Source of the DNA: Paraburkholderia lycopersici
GTDB lineage: Bacteria; Pseudomonadota; Gammaproteobacteria; Burkholderiales; Burkholderiaceae
NCBI RefSeq assembly: GCF_900096975.1
Contig: NZ_FMYQ01000012.1
Coordinates: 62,001 to 126,000 of the forward strand
DNA: 64,000 nucleotides
Direction of reading: 5' to 3'
Positions 43,247-52,286 of this stretch are shown here, in pieces (positions within the stretch are counted from its first letter, which is position 1; every line of letters begins with the position of its first letter). The notes below the pieces were generated by a model. The model did not search any database, had not been told where the DNA came from, and saw nothing but the letters and a program-made list of their open reading frames with translations. Both the position numbers and the translations under genes were made by a program.

Positions 43247-43667
43247 CGATTGCGTGCGAGCAGGAACGCGCGCGATACCGGAAGCGCGCCGGAATGCGCT
43301 TTGTGATGCCATGACGCAACTCGATTCCGGCGAGATAACCAACGCTTCAGTGGAGACGACACGTGCGCCAGCGACTGGGCAGATCCGTCAAGGCATGCTC
43401 GTGATTTGCGTGAACTCCGCCACGCTCTCTGCTTTCGAATACTTGCCGCACCGCGGCGTGATTGGGGGCACGCTATATGCGCGCCCACGCACTTGCTCCG
43501 TAGCGGCAGCAGCGGCCGGCACCTTTTTCACTTGCCTCGCTTTTTTACCGTGTGCGCTGGCTTGAAACATACGATGAAGAACGCCTTGCGGATCAGGCAC
43601 GGAGGCGGTCGGCGATTTGATTGGAAACCGCCTTTCTTACGAATTCATCAGCGGGACGGCCACAATA
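43247..43667. other. Intergenic stretch before the PAP2 gene
   Basis: About 420 bp. A 103-codon frame (43254-43565) is open but lacks a recognisable fold and ribosome-binding site, so it was not called. Nothing else was seen. Confidence 0.4.
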
Positions 43668-44363
43668 ATGAACAGCTTCGATATCGTCATTCTGGGAGCC
43701 CTCACCCAACTCCAGTTGTCTCCCCAGATCAATCGCGCAATTGCAGTGATCGCGGATCTCTACACGTTCAAAGGCTATTTGTTGATTCCGCTGCTGTGGT
43801 GGATCTGGTTCCAGCCGAGCGACCGGCGCGACTGGCGGCGCGAGATCGTGCTCGCCACGTTGGCGAGCGGCCTGATCGCACTGGCGGCGGGACGTCTTCT
43901 CGCACGCTTTCTGCCCTACCGCGAGCGGCCACTGTTCACTCCGGATCTGCATCTGCATTTCGCCTCGTCGCCGGTGCAGCTCGCCGGGCTGATGCACTGG
44001 AGTTCCTTTCCAAGCGACCACGCCATGCTGTGGATGTCGGTCGCGATGGGGATATTCCTCGTATGGCGGGGTATAGGCGCGCTTGCGTTTTTGCTTGTGG
44101 CGCTGTTCGTCTGCTTTCCGCGCGCGTATCTGGGTTATCACTACCCGACGGATTTGCTTGCCGGCGCGCTGATCGGCGTGGTGATTACCTGGATCATGAC
44201 GCGCGATGCCGTGAGGAAGCGAACCGCCGCGCCCGTTCTGCGCTGCATCATGCGCTATCCGGGGCCGGCTGTGGCGCTCGGGTTTCTGCTGTGTTTCGAA
44301 CTGGTCACGCAGTTCGACGATCTTTTGCGGCTCGCCCATTCGGTGTTGCACGCGACGACCTGA
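43668..44363 (+). CDS. PAP2-superfamily membrane phosphatase
   Basis: 231 residues, about six membrane helices. The three-part phosphatidate-phosphatase signature is present: ARFLPYRERP (motif 1), SSFPSDHAM (motif 2, SDH replacing the commoner SGH) and PRAYLGYHYPTD (motif 3, with catalytic His and Asp). It dephosphorylates lipid phosphates such as undecaprenyl pyrophosphate or phosphatidate at the periplasmic face of the inner membrane. The ATG at 43668 fits the start of helix 1 better than the in-frame ATG at 43617. A short hairpin separates it from the convergent Cys-repeat gene. Confidence 0.85.
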   Translation: MNSFDIVILGALTQLQLSPQINRAIAVIADLYTFKGYLLIPLLWWIWFQPSDRRDWRREIVLATLASGLIALAAGRLLARFLPYRERPLFTPDLHLHFASSPVQLAGLMHWSSFPSDHAMLWMSVAMGIFLVWRGIGALAFLLVALFVCFPRAYLGYHYPTDLLAGALIGVVITWIMTRDAVRKRTAAPVLRCIMRYPGPAVALGFLLCFELVTQFDDLLRLAHSVLHATT

Positions 44364-44389
44364 CGGCAGCCGCAAAAAATCCTGCCGTC
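44362..44389. terminator. Hairpin between convergent genes
   Basis: GACGGCAG (44362-44369) pairs with CTGCCGTC (44382-44389); the loop contains six A residues. It sits at the meeting point of the PAP2 gene (plus) and the Cys-repeat gene (minus) and may end transcription from both sides. Confidence 0.5.
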
Positions 44390-44441
44390 CCGCGCGAAGC
44401 TGAGCCTGACATTCTTTCGAAATCCCGCCAGTTCGACATGC

Positions 44442-44855
44442 TCAGCCAACCGGCGCGCCGAAGCAGCGGCCACACGAACGCGCTTGGCCCAATCGCAGGC
44501 GTCCGGCACTCACTGTCGCTTCACCGCCGCACTCACACCGGCATACCCACAAACCCTCACCCGCGTACCGATCCGTCGTCAACTGGCCGAATACTTCGCC
44601 TCCGCGCAACGAAGGAGAGCCCGGCCGGGACCGCCACACCCGACGCTGCTCACGGCAGCCGCAATCCTGCGTTTGACCGGTCTCCACCGCATCCAGCCGG
44701 GCGTTCAGCTGTTCGCCGCAACGGCACCTCCAGAGCCACACGCCGGCGCCGCGATATTGGAGCGCGACAAGATCGCCAAAGGTGTGCCCCGCGACATTGC
44801 GGCTCGGCGGAAAGGGCCACTCAGGCGTCAAGGGGGATCCGGTACGCTGTTTCAT
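44442..44855 (-). CDS. Protein with two Cys-rich zinc-ribbon-like repeats
   Basis: 137 residues with two copies of one motif. Copy 1 (about 23-67) reads WLWRCRCGEQ...TQDCGC and copy 2 (about 87-131) reads LWVCRCECGGEA...ARSCGRC; each starts with a FG-L box. The pattern W-x-C-x-CG ... SCGC is common in phage and HNH-/AP2-associated DNA-binding proteins and probably binds zinc. No catalytic residues seen. The ATG at 44855 has only a weak ribosome-binding site. It may be a mobile-element derived nucleic-acid-binding protein; function unknown. Confidence 0.6.
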   Translation of the reverse strand: MKQRTGSPLTPEWPFPPSRNVAGHTFGDLVALQYRGAGVWLWRCRCGEQLNARLDAVETGQTQDCGCREQRRVWRSRPGSPSLRGGEVFGQLTTDRYAGEGLWVCRCECGGEATVSAGRLRLGQARSCGRCFGAPVG

Positions 44856-45529
44856 AAAAGGTAAATGGGATTCGGCACCCTGCTTTCAAGCGCAACTGGC
44901 CGCCTTCGGTTTGCGGGCGCGCCGCCCGGAAAAAGCGGGGCAGAACGGCCACGGTCGTTCCGGCAAGCACCGCCGCGTTACCGGGAATCCGTGCATTTTG
45001 CCACTTCGCGCGCACCGCCAATGACAGGTCCTGTGTTCCCGGCGACCGACGCTTCAGTGTCGGCCCGGCTAAACCCGGCTCGGGTCAAAATGCGCGGCAC
45101 CTTCGGCAGACATGACATGCCTGCCGCCAAACCCGGCCGGTGTTGGCGGCGAAGCGGCGCCGGGTGAGTGCAAAGCCCCGGACGACGACGGAACCCGCAT
45201 GTCTTTACCCGATAACCGGGGCCATGGGTAAAGCCGATATATTTTTTATTGTGAAAGGGATTGTCTATCGAATAAGCTTCGATATAACGATGAGCGCACC
45301 ACTAATGAACGCAAGCGGTATCGCAGCAAGGCAAGCGCCCGGGTTTCCGTCTTGCGTTGTCCGGTAGGTCAGGAACCGGCCGGCGAGCACCATTCGCCAT
45401 TACCGCAGCACCTATGCGGGCGCGTTACAGTCCGGCATGAGCCGCCGAACTTCGCGAGCACCAGGCCGGCTGCACCGCGTCGGCCGCCTTGCGCGGGCAC
45501 GCGACTCGCCCTTTCGCACCGGGACTCAC
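44856..45529. other. Long leader/intergenic region before the histidine kinase gene
   Basis: About 670 bp without a supported coding frame. It contains the hairpin with T-run at 45203-45247 (separate entry) and an A/T-rich zone at 45235-45310 that could include the promoter of the histidine kinase gene. Confidence 0.5.
45203..45247 (+). terminator. Orphan hairpin followed by a T-rich run
   Basis: CTTTACCC (45203-45210) and GGGTAAAG (45226-45233) are perfectly complementary over 8 bp with a 15-nt loop containing CCGGGGCC. TATTTTTTATT follows at 45238-45247. No gene ends here on the plus strand, so it may end a small RNA or act as an attenuator for the kinase gene. Confidence 0.4.
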
Positions 45530-46660
45530 ATGACTCTGTCGGACTTTATCGAAGCGGACCTCGATGGGCTGATCGCGGACTGGACCGAATATGCTCGTGC
45601 CATCAGCCCGAAGGACAGCCAGCTCGACGACACGCAGTTGCGCAATTCGGCGCGCGAATTGTTGACTGGGATCGCGGCCGATATACGGGCGAGGCAAACC
45701 GACGCGCAGCAACACGCAAAGTCGCATGGCGAGCGGTCCGATCCAAATTCGGCGTTCAACCAGATCGGGCGTGGACACGCCGATGACCGGCAGGCACACG
45801 GCTTCGAAATCAATGCACTCGTGGCTGAATACCGCGCACTGCGGGCGAGTGTGCTGCGAAGATGGCAGCAGACGTGTCGGCTCGACTCGGCGGCGTTTCA
45901 GGAGATGATCCGCTTTAACGAAGCGGTCGATCAAATGGTGGCGGTGTCGGTCCGGCAGTTCGCACAGAGCACCGAGCATATCCGGGACCTTTTTGCCGGT
46001 GTGCTTGCACATGACATGCGCTCGCCAGTGGGAGCGATACTGAACTCGGCGCATGTTCTGCTGCGTGACGAGAACCTGTCTCCCACCAGCACGCGCGCGG
46101 CTGCGAACCTTCAACGCAGCGCAGAGCGCCTGAAATTGTTGATTGACGATCTCTTCATCTTCACGCGCACCCGTCTCGGAGATGCGCTTCCGATCGAGCC
46201 CACCCAGCAGGATTTCGGGAGGATCTGTCACGGCGCAGTCGAGGAAGTCCGCGCCGCGAGGCCCGACGCGCAAATCGAGGTGCAGGCAACGGGCGAACTC
46301 GCCGGCATCTGCGACGCCGCCCGCATGAATCAATTGATCGTCAATCTCGTAACGAATGCCGTTCAGTACGGCTGCGGAGCCGTCCTCGTGGAAGCCGCCG
46401 GTGACGTCGGACAGATAGTTCTTGGCGTCTCGAATGGAGGTCCGCCCATACCGGCAACGGCACTGCCCACGCTCTTCGATCCCCTGACCCGCGTGAATCC
46501 GTCACCGAAGCACGGACGAGCTTCGTCGGGCGTTGGGCTTGGCCTGTATATCTGCCGTTGTATCGCACATGCTCATCAAGGAACGATCGAAGTCGAATCG
46601 GACGAGGGGGGGACGGTATTCACGGCGAAGATCCCACGCCTCCCGGTTCCGCCGCACTGA
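45530..46660 (+). CDS. Soluble sensor histidine kinase
   Basis: 376 residues without membrane helices. Residues 1-145 are helical and resemble RsbR/RsbT-type or RsbRD N-terminal sensor domains. The kinase core has the phospho-acceptor His161 in LAHDMRSPVGAI, an N-box NQLIVNLVTNAVQYG (about 267-281), a weak G1 (SNGGPP) and G2 GVGLGLY (334-340). It autophosphorylates and would pass phosphate to a response regulator. None is encoded nearby, so this is an orphan kinase. The start at 45530 agrees with the domain boundary; the frame upstream is arginine-rich and non-credible. Confidence 0.85.
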   Translation: MTLSDFIEADLDGLIADWTEYARAISPKDSQLDDTQLRNSARELLTGIAADIRARQTDAQQHAKSHGERSDPNSAFNQIGRGHADDRQAHGFEINALVAEYRALRASVLRRWQQTCRLDSAAFQEMIRFNEAVDQMVAVSVRQFAQSTEHIRDLFAGVLAHDMRSPVGAILNSAHVLLRDENLSPTSTRAAANLQRSAERLKLLIDDLFIFTRTRLGDALPIEPTQQDFGRICHGAVEEVRAARPDAQIEVQATGELAGICDAARMNQLIVNLVTNAVQYGCGAVLVEAAGDVGQIVLGVSNGGPPIPATALPTLFDPLTRVNPSPKHGRASSGVGLGLYICRCIAHAHQGTIEVESDEGGTVFTAKIPRLPVPPH

Positions 46661-46962
46661 CCACACGCGGTACTTGTGCCTTTATGCGTCTGCCGATGGC
46701 GGCGGTTCATTCGGCAACGGACCATTGGACCGTACCTCGGCGTCGCGCGGCGGCCAGATGGCGGCGCGGGCCTGACCGCGCGGTCACGCCTGCCGACGCC
46801 CATCGAACGCCCCGGGCGGATCCGGATTGCGCGCGCATTGACGAGGCGATAGCGTTGCCCCGTAGTGTTGGCCGCAGTGTGTTGGCCAATAGTGCCGTCC
46901 GGTGCCCGGCACCTACGCGCCTATGCGCACGGCGCGCCCATATCACGAAGGAGATGACGAGC
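46661..46962. other. Intergenic region before the AraC gene
   Basis: About 300 bp. No clear promoter, hairpin or small gene was recognised. The GAAGGAG at 46947-46953 serves the araC-type gene. Confidence 0.5.
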
Positions 46963-47964
46963 ATGACCGAAAATGGCGGGATCGCCGCACGAAGTACGGC
47001 GCCAGCCCGCACATTCAACGTCGATCTCACCGCTCCCGGGCGGTTTCGCAGCGGTATAGAGACGTGGTTCGAAATACTCCACGACAATTACTTTCCGCTC
47101 GACGTGAAGGTTGGCCGCGAGTTTCGCTCGGGCCTGCTCACGCGCGTCGATATCGGGGAGATACGCGCCTGCACGCTGAAAACCGATCCGATGCTGACCG
47201 AGCGCCGCACGTCTCGCTCCATGCCGGACGGGCGCGACTTCTACGTCGTGGAAATACCCCGGGCGGCGTCCATTCGGGTCGCGCAGCGCGGCCGGGAAAG
47301 CGTCGTGCGTCCGGGCGGTTTCACGGTCGTCAACGGCGCGGAAGGCTACACGTTCGAAACTGCGCAACTCAACGAGGTCCGCACGTTGCGTATTCCGTGC
47401 CGCTCGCTGCGCGCACGCCTGCCGAGCCTCGATGACTGGGTCGCGAAAACACGCGAGTCGAGCCAGCCGCTCGTGGCACTCTTTCTCGATTTCGCGGCTT
47501 CGTATGGCCAGCATGGACCCGCGCTGCCGCCGGCGCATCACGAGCGCGTGGAGCAGCATCTGCTCGACTTGCTGGTGATGGCACTCCTCGGCGCCGACGA
47601 CGCCAGCAGCGAAACCTCCGTGCGCAGCGCCCACCGGCAGCGCGCCTTGCGGGCCATCGAACAGCGCTTCTGCGACCCGGCGCTCGAACCGTCCGGCGTC
47701 GCGCGCGCGATCGGCGTATCCGAACGCTATCTGCAGAAGATATTTTCGGAGAGGCGGGAAACGGTCTCGGCCACGATACGCGCGCGCCGCATTCTCGAAG
47801 CGAAGCGCCTTCTCGCGAACCGCGCGCCATTGCGCCTGAGCGTCACCCAGATCGCGTATGCGGTGGGCTTCTCCGATCCCGCCTATTTCAGCCGCGTGTT
47901 CCGCCAGGCCACCGGCGTCTCGCCCGTCCAGTACGAAGGCGACGCTCCGCGAGCCCCGGCGTAA
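46963..47964 (+). CDS. AraC-family regulator
   Basis: 333 residues. The N-terminal part (about 25-200) is an AraC-binding-like cupin domain (TF_AraC_bd type: FRSGLLTRVDIGEIRAC, SIRVAQRGRESVVRPGGF, RTLRIPCRSLRARLP). The C-terminal part (about 230-330) has the double helix-turn-helix: PSGVARAIGVSERYLQKIFSE and VTQIAYAVGFSDPAYFSRVFRQATGVSP (in parts). ATG 46963 is chosen because the GAAGGAG site gives 9 bp spacing, while the ATG at 46954 touches it. Upstream of the MocR gene in the same orientation; target genes may be the hydantoinase or glutarate genes. Confidence 0.92.
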   Translation: MTENGGIAARSTAPARTFNVDLTAPGRFRSGIETWFEILHDNYFPLDVKVGREFRSGLLTRVDIGEIRACTLKTDPMLTERRTSRSMPDGRDFYVVEIPRAASIRVAQRGRESVVRPGGFTVVNGAEGYTFETAQLNEVRTLRIPCRSLRARLPSLDDWVAKTRESSQPLVALFLDFAASYGQHGPALPPAHHERVEQHLLDLLVMALLGADDASSETSVRSAHRQRALRAIEQRFCDPALEPSGVARAIGVSERYLQKIFSERRETVSATIRARRILEAKRLLANRAPLRLSVTQIAYAVGFSDPAYFSRVFRQATGVSPVQYEGDAPRAPA

Positions 47965-48157
47965 GCAGCGCCGGGGCTCGCGCATTCCGCAGACAAAACG
48001 CCTTGCAGGCCCGCGCCTCGACGACCCTCGGCCCGGCGTTCCAGTCCAATCTTTTGTGCGCCACAGTGCAAGTGGGCGCATTTTCCGCTTTGTAGAGTGC
48101 GAAGCAACGGGGCGCGCATGCGGACCCGCCGCACCCAGGACAAAGAGGAGAGATGCC

Positions 48158-49552
48158 GTGTATTCGACCATGCCCGATACGTCCCGCTCGCTCGTGCAGC
48201 GCATCGTCGATCACTTCCGCACGCTGATCGAAGACGGCAAGCTCCACTCGGGCATGAAGATCCCGTCGATCCGCAGTTTCGCCGAATCGCATGGCGTCAG
48301 CGTGTCGACCGTGGTCGACGCCTACGACCGTCTCGTCGCCGACGGTCTGCTGGTGCCGCGCCAGAACGCCGGCTTCTTCGTGCGCAGTTTCCAGCACGGC
48401 GTGCGGCGCGATCACGACGCGCGCGGCGGCGACGAAGCGGCGGGTTTCGATTCGCTATGGATGCTCAACCGCATCTGGCAAAACCACAACGTCGAGATCA
48501 ACCCGGGCTGCGGCTGGATTCCGCCACGCTGGCTCGACGAAGAAGGCTTGCGCCGCGCAATGCGAAACATGTCCGTCCACACGAATGGAACGATGGCCGG
48601 CTACGGCACGCCCAAAGGTTATCTGCCGCTGCGCTGGAAAATCTCCGACTGGCTCAACCAGCAGGAGGTCTTCTGTCCGCCGGAGCAACTGCTGATGACG
48701 ACCGGCGCCGCGCATGCGCTCGGCCTCCTGATCCAGTTGCTCGTCAAGCCGGGCGACACCGTCTTCGTCGATACGCCCGGCTACAGCCTGCTGTTCCTGC
48801 ACCTGAAGCGCGTTGGCGTGAATATCGTCGGTGTGCCGTGGACGCCGCTTGGCCCGGACATCGCAGTCCTCGAACAACTGCTGCGCGAGCACCCGCCGCG
48901 CGCCTGGTTCACGAATCCGCGCCTGCACAACCCAACGGGCGCGTCGTGCTCGACTGCGACCGCTCACCGGATGCTCCAGCTTGCCGCGCGACACGACTTC
49001 CTGATCGTCGAGGACGACGTGTGCGCCGATCTCGACAGCGCGGCACGCCGCCCTCTTGCGAGCATGGACCAGCTCGAGCGCGTGGTCTATGTCGGCAGCT
49101 TTTCGAAAGCTGCGTCTCCGGCCGTACGCGTCGGCTACATCGCCGCCCATCCTGATCTCATCGAAGACCTCACGCAGTTCAAGATGATCACCGGCCTCAC
49201 GAGCTCGGAGATCGGCGAGCGCTTCGTCTATCAGTTGCTGACCGATGGCCGCTACCGCAAGCACCTCAAGGGGCTGCGCGATAACCTGTCGCGCGCGCAG
49301 GACGAAACGCGGCGCAAGCTCGTCGAGGCCGGCATGGTGTTGTTCAACGACGCGCGCGACGGCCTTTTCGTGTGGGCGCGTCACCCGTCCCACGACGACT
49401 CGCGCGCGCTCTCGAACCGCGCGCTCGACAAGGAAATCTACCTCGCGCCCGGCCACCTGTTCGCGCACGACGAGGCGGCTACGCCGTGGCTGCGTTTCAA
49501 TGTCGGCTATTGCGGGCACGATGCGCTGTTCGAGTTCCTCGCGCTCGCGTAG
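48158..49552 (+). CDS. MocR/GabR-type regulator (GntR domain fused to aminotransferase fold)
   Basis: 464 residues. Residues 10-80 are a GntR winged helix (IRSFAESHGVSVSTVVDAYDRLVADGLL, in parts). Residues 110-464 are a class I aminotransferase-like domain with PLP Lys317 in VGSFSKAASPAVRVGY, GYGTPKGYLPLR and RLHNPTGASCS. Such proteins use PLP as effector cofactor for amino-acid or vitamin B6 control. GTG at 48158 has GAGGAG 7 bp upstream and is preferred over ATG 48170 (19 bp). It faces the porin, NCS1, hyuAB, lhgO and glaH genes and is a good candidate for their regulator. Confidence 0.9.
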   Translation: MYSTMPDTSRSLVQRIVDHFRTLIEDGKLHSGMKIPSIRSFAESHGVSVSTVVDAYDRLVADGLLVPRQNAGFFVRSFQHGVRRDHDARGGDEAAGFDSLWMLNRIWQNHNVEINPGCGWIPPRWLDEEGLRRAMRNMSVHTNGTMAGYGTPKGYLPLRWKISDWLNQQEVFCPPEQLLMTTGAAHALGLLIQLLVKPGDTVFVDTPGYSLLFLHLKRVGVNIVGVPWTPLGPDIAVLEQLLREHPPRAWFTNPRLHNPTGASCSTATAHRMLQLAARHDFLIVEDDVCADLDSAARRPLASMDQLERVVYVGSFSKAASPAVRVGYIAAHPDLIEDLTQFKMITGLTSSEIGERFVYQLLTDGRYRKHLKGLRDNLSRAQDETRRKLVEAGMVLFNDARDGLFVWARHPSHDDSRALSNRALDKEIYLAPGHLFAHDEAATPWLRFNVGYCGHDALFEFLALA

Positions 49553-49606
49553 CGCGGCGCAAGCGGGTGAAAACCGCTCGCGCCATCTACGTGCCCCCCC
49601 CGTCTG

Positions 49607-50743
49607 CTAGAACTGGTGCGTCATGCCGAGCCGGGCCGCGACCTGCCGGCTCGTGCCCGACGGATTGAAGCCGGCGATCTGCGCCACAGGCGCAGCGCCC
49701 GACGCGTTCTGGAACGCCCCCATCGCATAGACCGATGTCCGTTTGGAGAGCGCGTACTGCGCGATCAGATTGACCTGTTGATACTTTGGCGTGGTGTCGC
49801 TCGCATGCGCGTGCCCGATCGTATAGGTGAAACCCGCGCCCATGAGCAGCGCGCTGGTGAACGAGTACGTGCCCGAGATTTCGTAGTTCTGAAACGTCAT
49901 GTCGCCACCGCCGATCGACGAGCGAAACGCCGTATCCGAGAAGGCCGCCGAGACCTTCAGCGACCCCAACGTGTACGACGCGCCCGCCGCGAGCACGCTC
50001 TGGCTGCGGGCGCGCGCGAGGGCGTCGCCGTAAATCGCGTTGGTAAAGCCGCCGCCCGACGCATAGCCCGCCACCGCGGTCACCGGATCGTCGACATGCA
50101 GATAGCCGACGCCCGCACCGAACGCACCGCCCGCATACGCGATTGCGACGCTCCAGGTCGAATCGGTCGAAAACGCGCCCGCATGCCCGCCGGGCGAGTA
50201 ATGGCCCTCGAACGTAACGCCTGCGATCGCAGGGCTTACATACTTGATCGCGTTGGGTACCGAGAAGCCGTTGTCCAGATTATCCATATCGTTCGGGTGT
50301 GCGAAATACCAGCCGCCGTACTGCCCGTTCAGCGTGAACGGTTCCAGCAGATCGACGTTCGCGTCCCATTGCCGCCCGAATGTCAGCGCGCCGTATCGTA
50401 CCGACTGGATGCCGACGTAGGCGTTGCGCGAAAACGCAAGCCCGCCACCCGCCTGCCCATTGGCGGCGTCGAAGCCGCTTTCGAGCCGGAAGACCGCGCT
50501 CAAGCCTGCGCCCAGGTCCTCCGTGCCCTTCAAGCCCCAGCGGCTGCCAAGCGGCACGCCGCTTTGCATCTGAACGAGCCGGCCGCCGCTGCCCGCCACG
50601 GCCTGCCCGTTGTTCGCGCTCACCACATTGTTCGCATAGTCGATTCCGAGATCGAGCACGCCGTACAGCGTGACCGAACTCTGCGCCTGCGCACCGCCTG
50701 CCAGCAAAACGAGCGGCAGCCCCATAATCAGATGTTTTTTCAT
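49607..50743 (-). CDS. Outer-membrane porin (gram-negative porin family)
   Basis: 378 residues with signal peptide ending AQA before Gln, mature start QSSVTLYGVLDLGIDY, WGLKGTEDLGAGLSAVF, FGRQWDANVD and terminal HQF. Same family as the porin at 30085 but clearly a different paralogue (different loops). First or second gene of the minus-strand block: its start lies 83 bp beyond the NCS1 transporter stop, with GGAAGAG upstream of the ATG. Likely provides outer-membrane entry for the compound handled by the neighbouring transporter and hydantoinase. Confidence 0.95.
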   Translation of the reverse strand: MKKHLIMGLPLVLLAGGAQAQSSVTLYGVLDLGIDYANNVVSANNGQAVAGSGGRLVQMQSGVPLGSRWGLKGTEDLGAGLSAVFRLESGFDAANGQAGGGLAFSRNAYVGIQSVRYGALTFGRQWDANVDLLEPFTLNGQYGGWYFAHPNDMDNLDNGFSVPNAIKYVSPAIAGVTFEGHYSPGGHAGAFSTDSTWSVAIAYAGGAFGAGVGYLHVDDPVTAVAGYASGGGFTNAIYGDALARARSQSVLAAGASYTLGSLKVSAAFSDTAFRSSIGGGDMTFQNYEISGTYSFTSALLMGAGFTYTIGHAHASDTTPKYQQVNLIAQYALSKRTSVYAMGAFQNASGAAPVAQIAGFNPSGTSRQVAARLGMTHQF

Positions 50744-50826
50744 TGTCTCTTCCACATTGATTCGATGTCGAATGGATGGCCGCGGCGCAGAGCGTCTTCA
50801 TCAGCGTGTGCCCTGCGCGCGAACCC

Positions 50827-52185
50827 TTAGAGCGCTACATCGCGCACGAACGACCGCTTGCCCGCGAGCGACAGGGCCGCGCGATAGACGAGCGCCGCGC
50901 TGATGGCGGCCGCGGGGGCGGAAAACGTCGCGACGCCGCCGCCGCATTCGAGCAGCGCGATGCCGATCGCCGTTGCCGCGAGCCACGCCAGGAGCCCGCA
51001 CCGGTTGAGCGCGACCACGCGCTCGCGGCGATATTCGATCTGCCCGCCGAATATCTCGTCGTAATGCGGCGACACGATATGCGTGACCGCAATCGCCACC
51101 CACGCCACGACGAAGATCCCCTGATACGAGAGCGCCTGCAGGATGAAGCCGAAGACGTTCGTCAGCATGAGCACGTAGACGAGCGCCCCGACCACGATCG
51201 ACCAGACGAATTTCGGCAAATCCAGCCCGATCGCGCTTTGAAAGAACGCGTGCATGTTCGTCGACGCAAGATAGAAGTTCGCCGTGTTGATGCGCGTCTG
51301 GGTGACCCAGACGAACAGCAGCCCGCCGAAACCCATTAGTTTGAGCAATGCCATCACGACCGAGACCTCGCTCACCGCGCCCTCGGTCGCAAGCGTGCCC
51401 GCGAGAAAGATGCCCGCCACGCCGTTGCAGAGGAACGTGAACGTATAGAAGAGCCAGCCGAAGTTGAGGTTCGCGTGATAGCCGGCGTCCTGCTTCTTGC
51501 CGAAGCGCGCATAGTCCCACGTGTACATCATGAGGATCCACACGCCCATGAACGCGGTGAAGCAGTTCCACCAGCCATTCGCGGGCGCGCCGCCAGGGGG
51601 GCCTAGATGCAGCCAGGCGCTGTGGTCGCCGCTCGTGGTGAACGCGGCGATCAGGGCGGCGATGAGGCCGATCAGGTAGAACGGCAGCAGCACGCCGTTG
51701 AACCTGTCGAGCCAGCGCTGCACGCTTCCGAACACGAGCAGCACGCTATAGGTCACCACGATCAGGTATGCGACATGCAACGAGACGGCCGGGAAGTATG
51801 CATTGATCGCAATGGCGATCACCGAACCTTCGAACAGCGCGTAGTAAATCGCGGTAGCGAAAAAAATCAGTGTCGCAAGCGGTGCGCCGTAGCTGCCGAA
51901 TACCACGCGCGAGAAAAGCGCAACCGACAGTCCGCTCGAGATCGCGAACCGGACGATCACGCGGTTGATTACGCTATAGACGGCGACCGAGAGTGCCAGC
52001 CCGATCAATGCATTGACGGTGCCGAAATGGATCGCGAGCGTGGCGGACACCACGAGCCAGAACATCGCGCTGCAGATCGCCCACCACGCCATCGTCAGCG
52101 AGCCTCTCGACATGCGCGCGCCGTCCGGAACCGGGCTTGCGGCATAGCTGCTGTCTTGCTTGTCCGCGTCGTCTTTCAGTTCCAT
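50827..52185 (-). CDS. NCS1-family nucleobase/hydantoin/allantoin-type permease
   Basis: 452 residues, about twelve membrane helices, with the NCS1 (purine-cytosine permease) layout: SGLSVALFSRVVFGSYGAPL (helix 1-2 region), GWWNCFTAFMGVWILMMYTWDYARFGKK (in parts) and TQTRINTANFYLAS. It imports a nitrogen heterocycle with Na+ or H+. GGAGG sits five bases before the ATG at 52185. It lies 101 bp downstream of hyuA on the same strand, which supports a hydantoin- or lactam-like substrate for both. Confidence 0.88.
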   Translation of the reverse strand: MELKDDADKQDSSYAASPVPDGARMSRGSLTMAWWAICSAMFWLVVSATLAIHFGTVNALIGLALSVAVYSVINRVIVRFAISSGLSVALFSRVVFGSYGAPLATLIFFATAIYYALFEGSVIAIAINAYFPAVSLHVAYLIVVTYSVLLVFGSVQRWLDRFNGVLLPFYLIGLIAALIAAFTTSGDHSAWLHLGPPGGAPANGWWNCFTAFMGVWILMMYTWDYARFGKKQDAGYHANLNFGWLFYTFTFLCNGVAGIFLAGTLATEGAVSEVSVVMALLKLMGFGGLLFVWVTQTRINTANFYLASTNMHAFFQSAIGLDLPKFVWSIVVGALVYVLMLTNVFGFILQALSYQGIFVVAWVAIAVTHIVSPHYDEIFGGQIEYRRERVVALNRCGLLAWLAATAIGIALLECGGGVATFSAPAAAISAALVYRAALSLAGKRSFVRDVAL

Positions 52186-52286
52186 AAGTCCTCCGAAACA
52201 AATTGGATGAAATGAGCAGGCAATATGGCTGCCTGCTTCGTCGCCTGGCGGACCGCGCGGCGCACGGTCCGCCAGGCCGTTACGCG

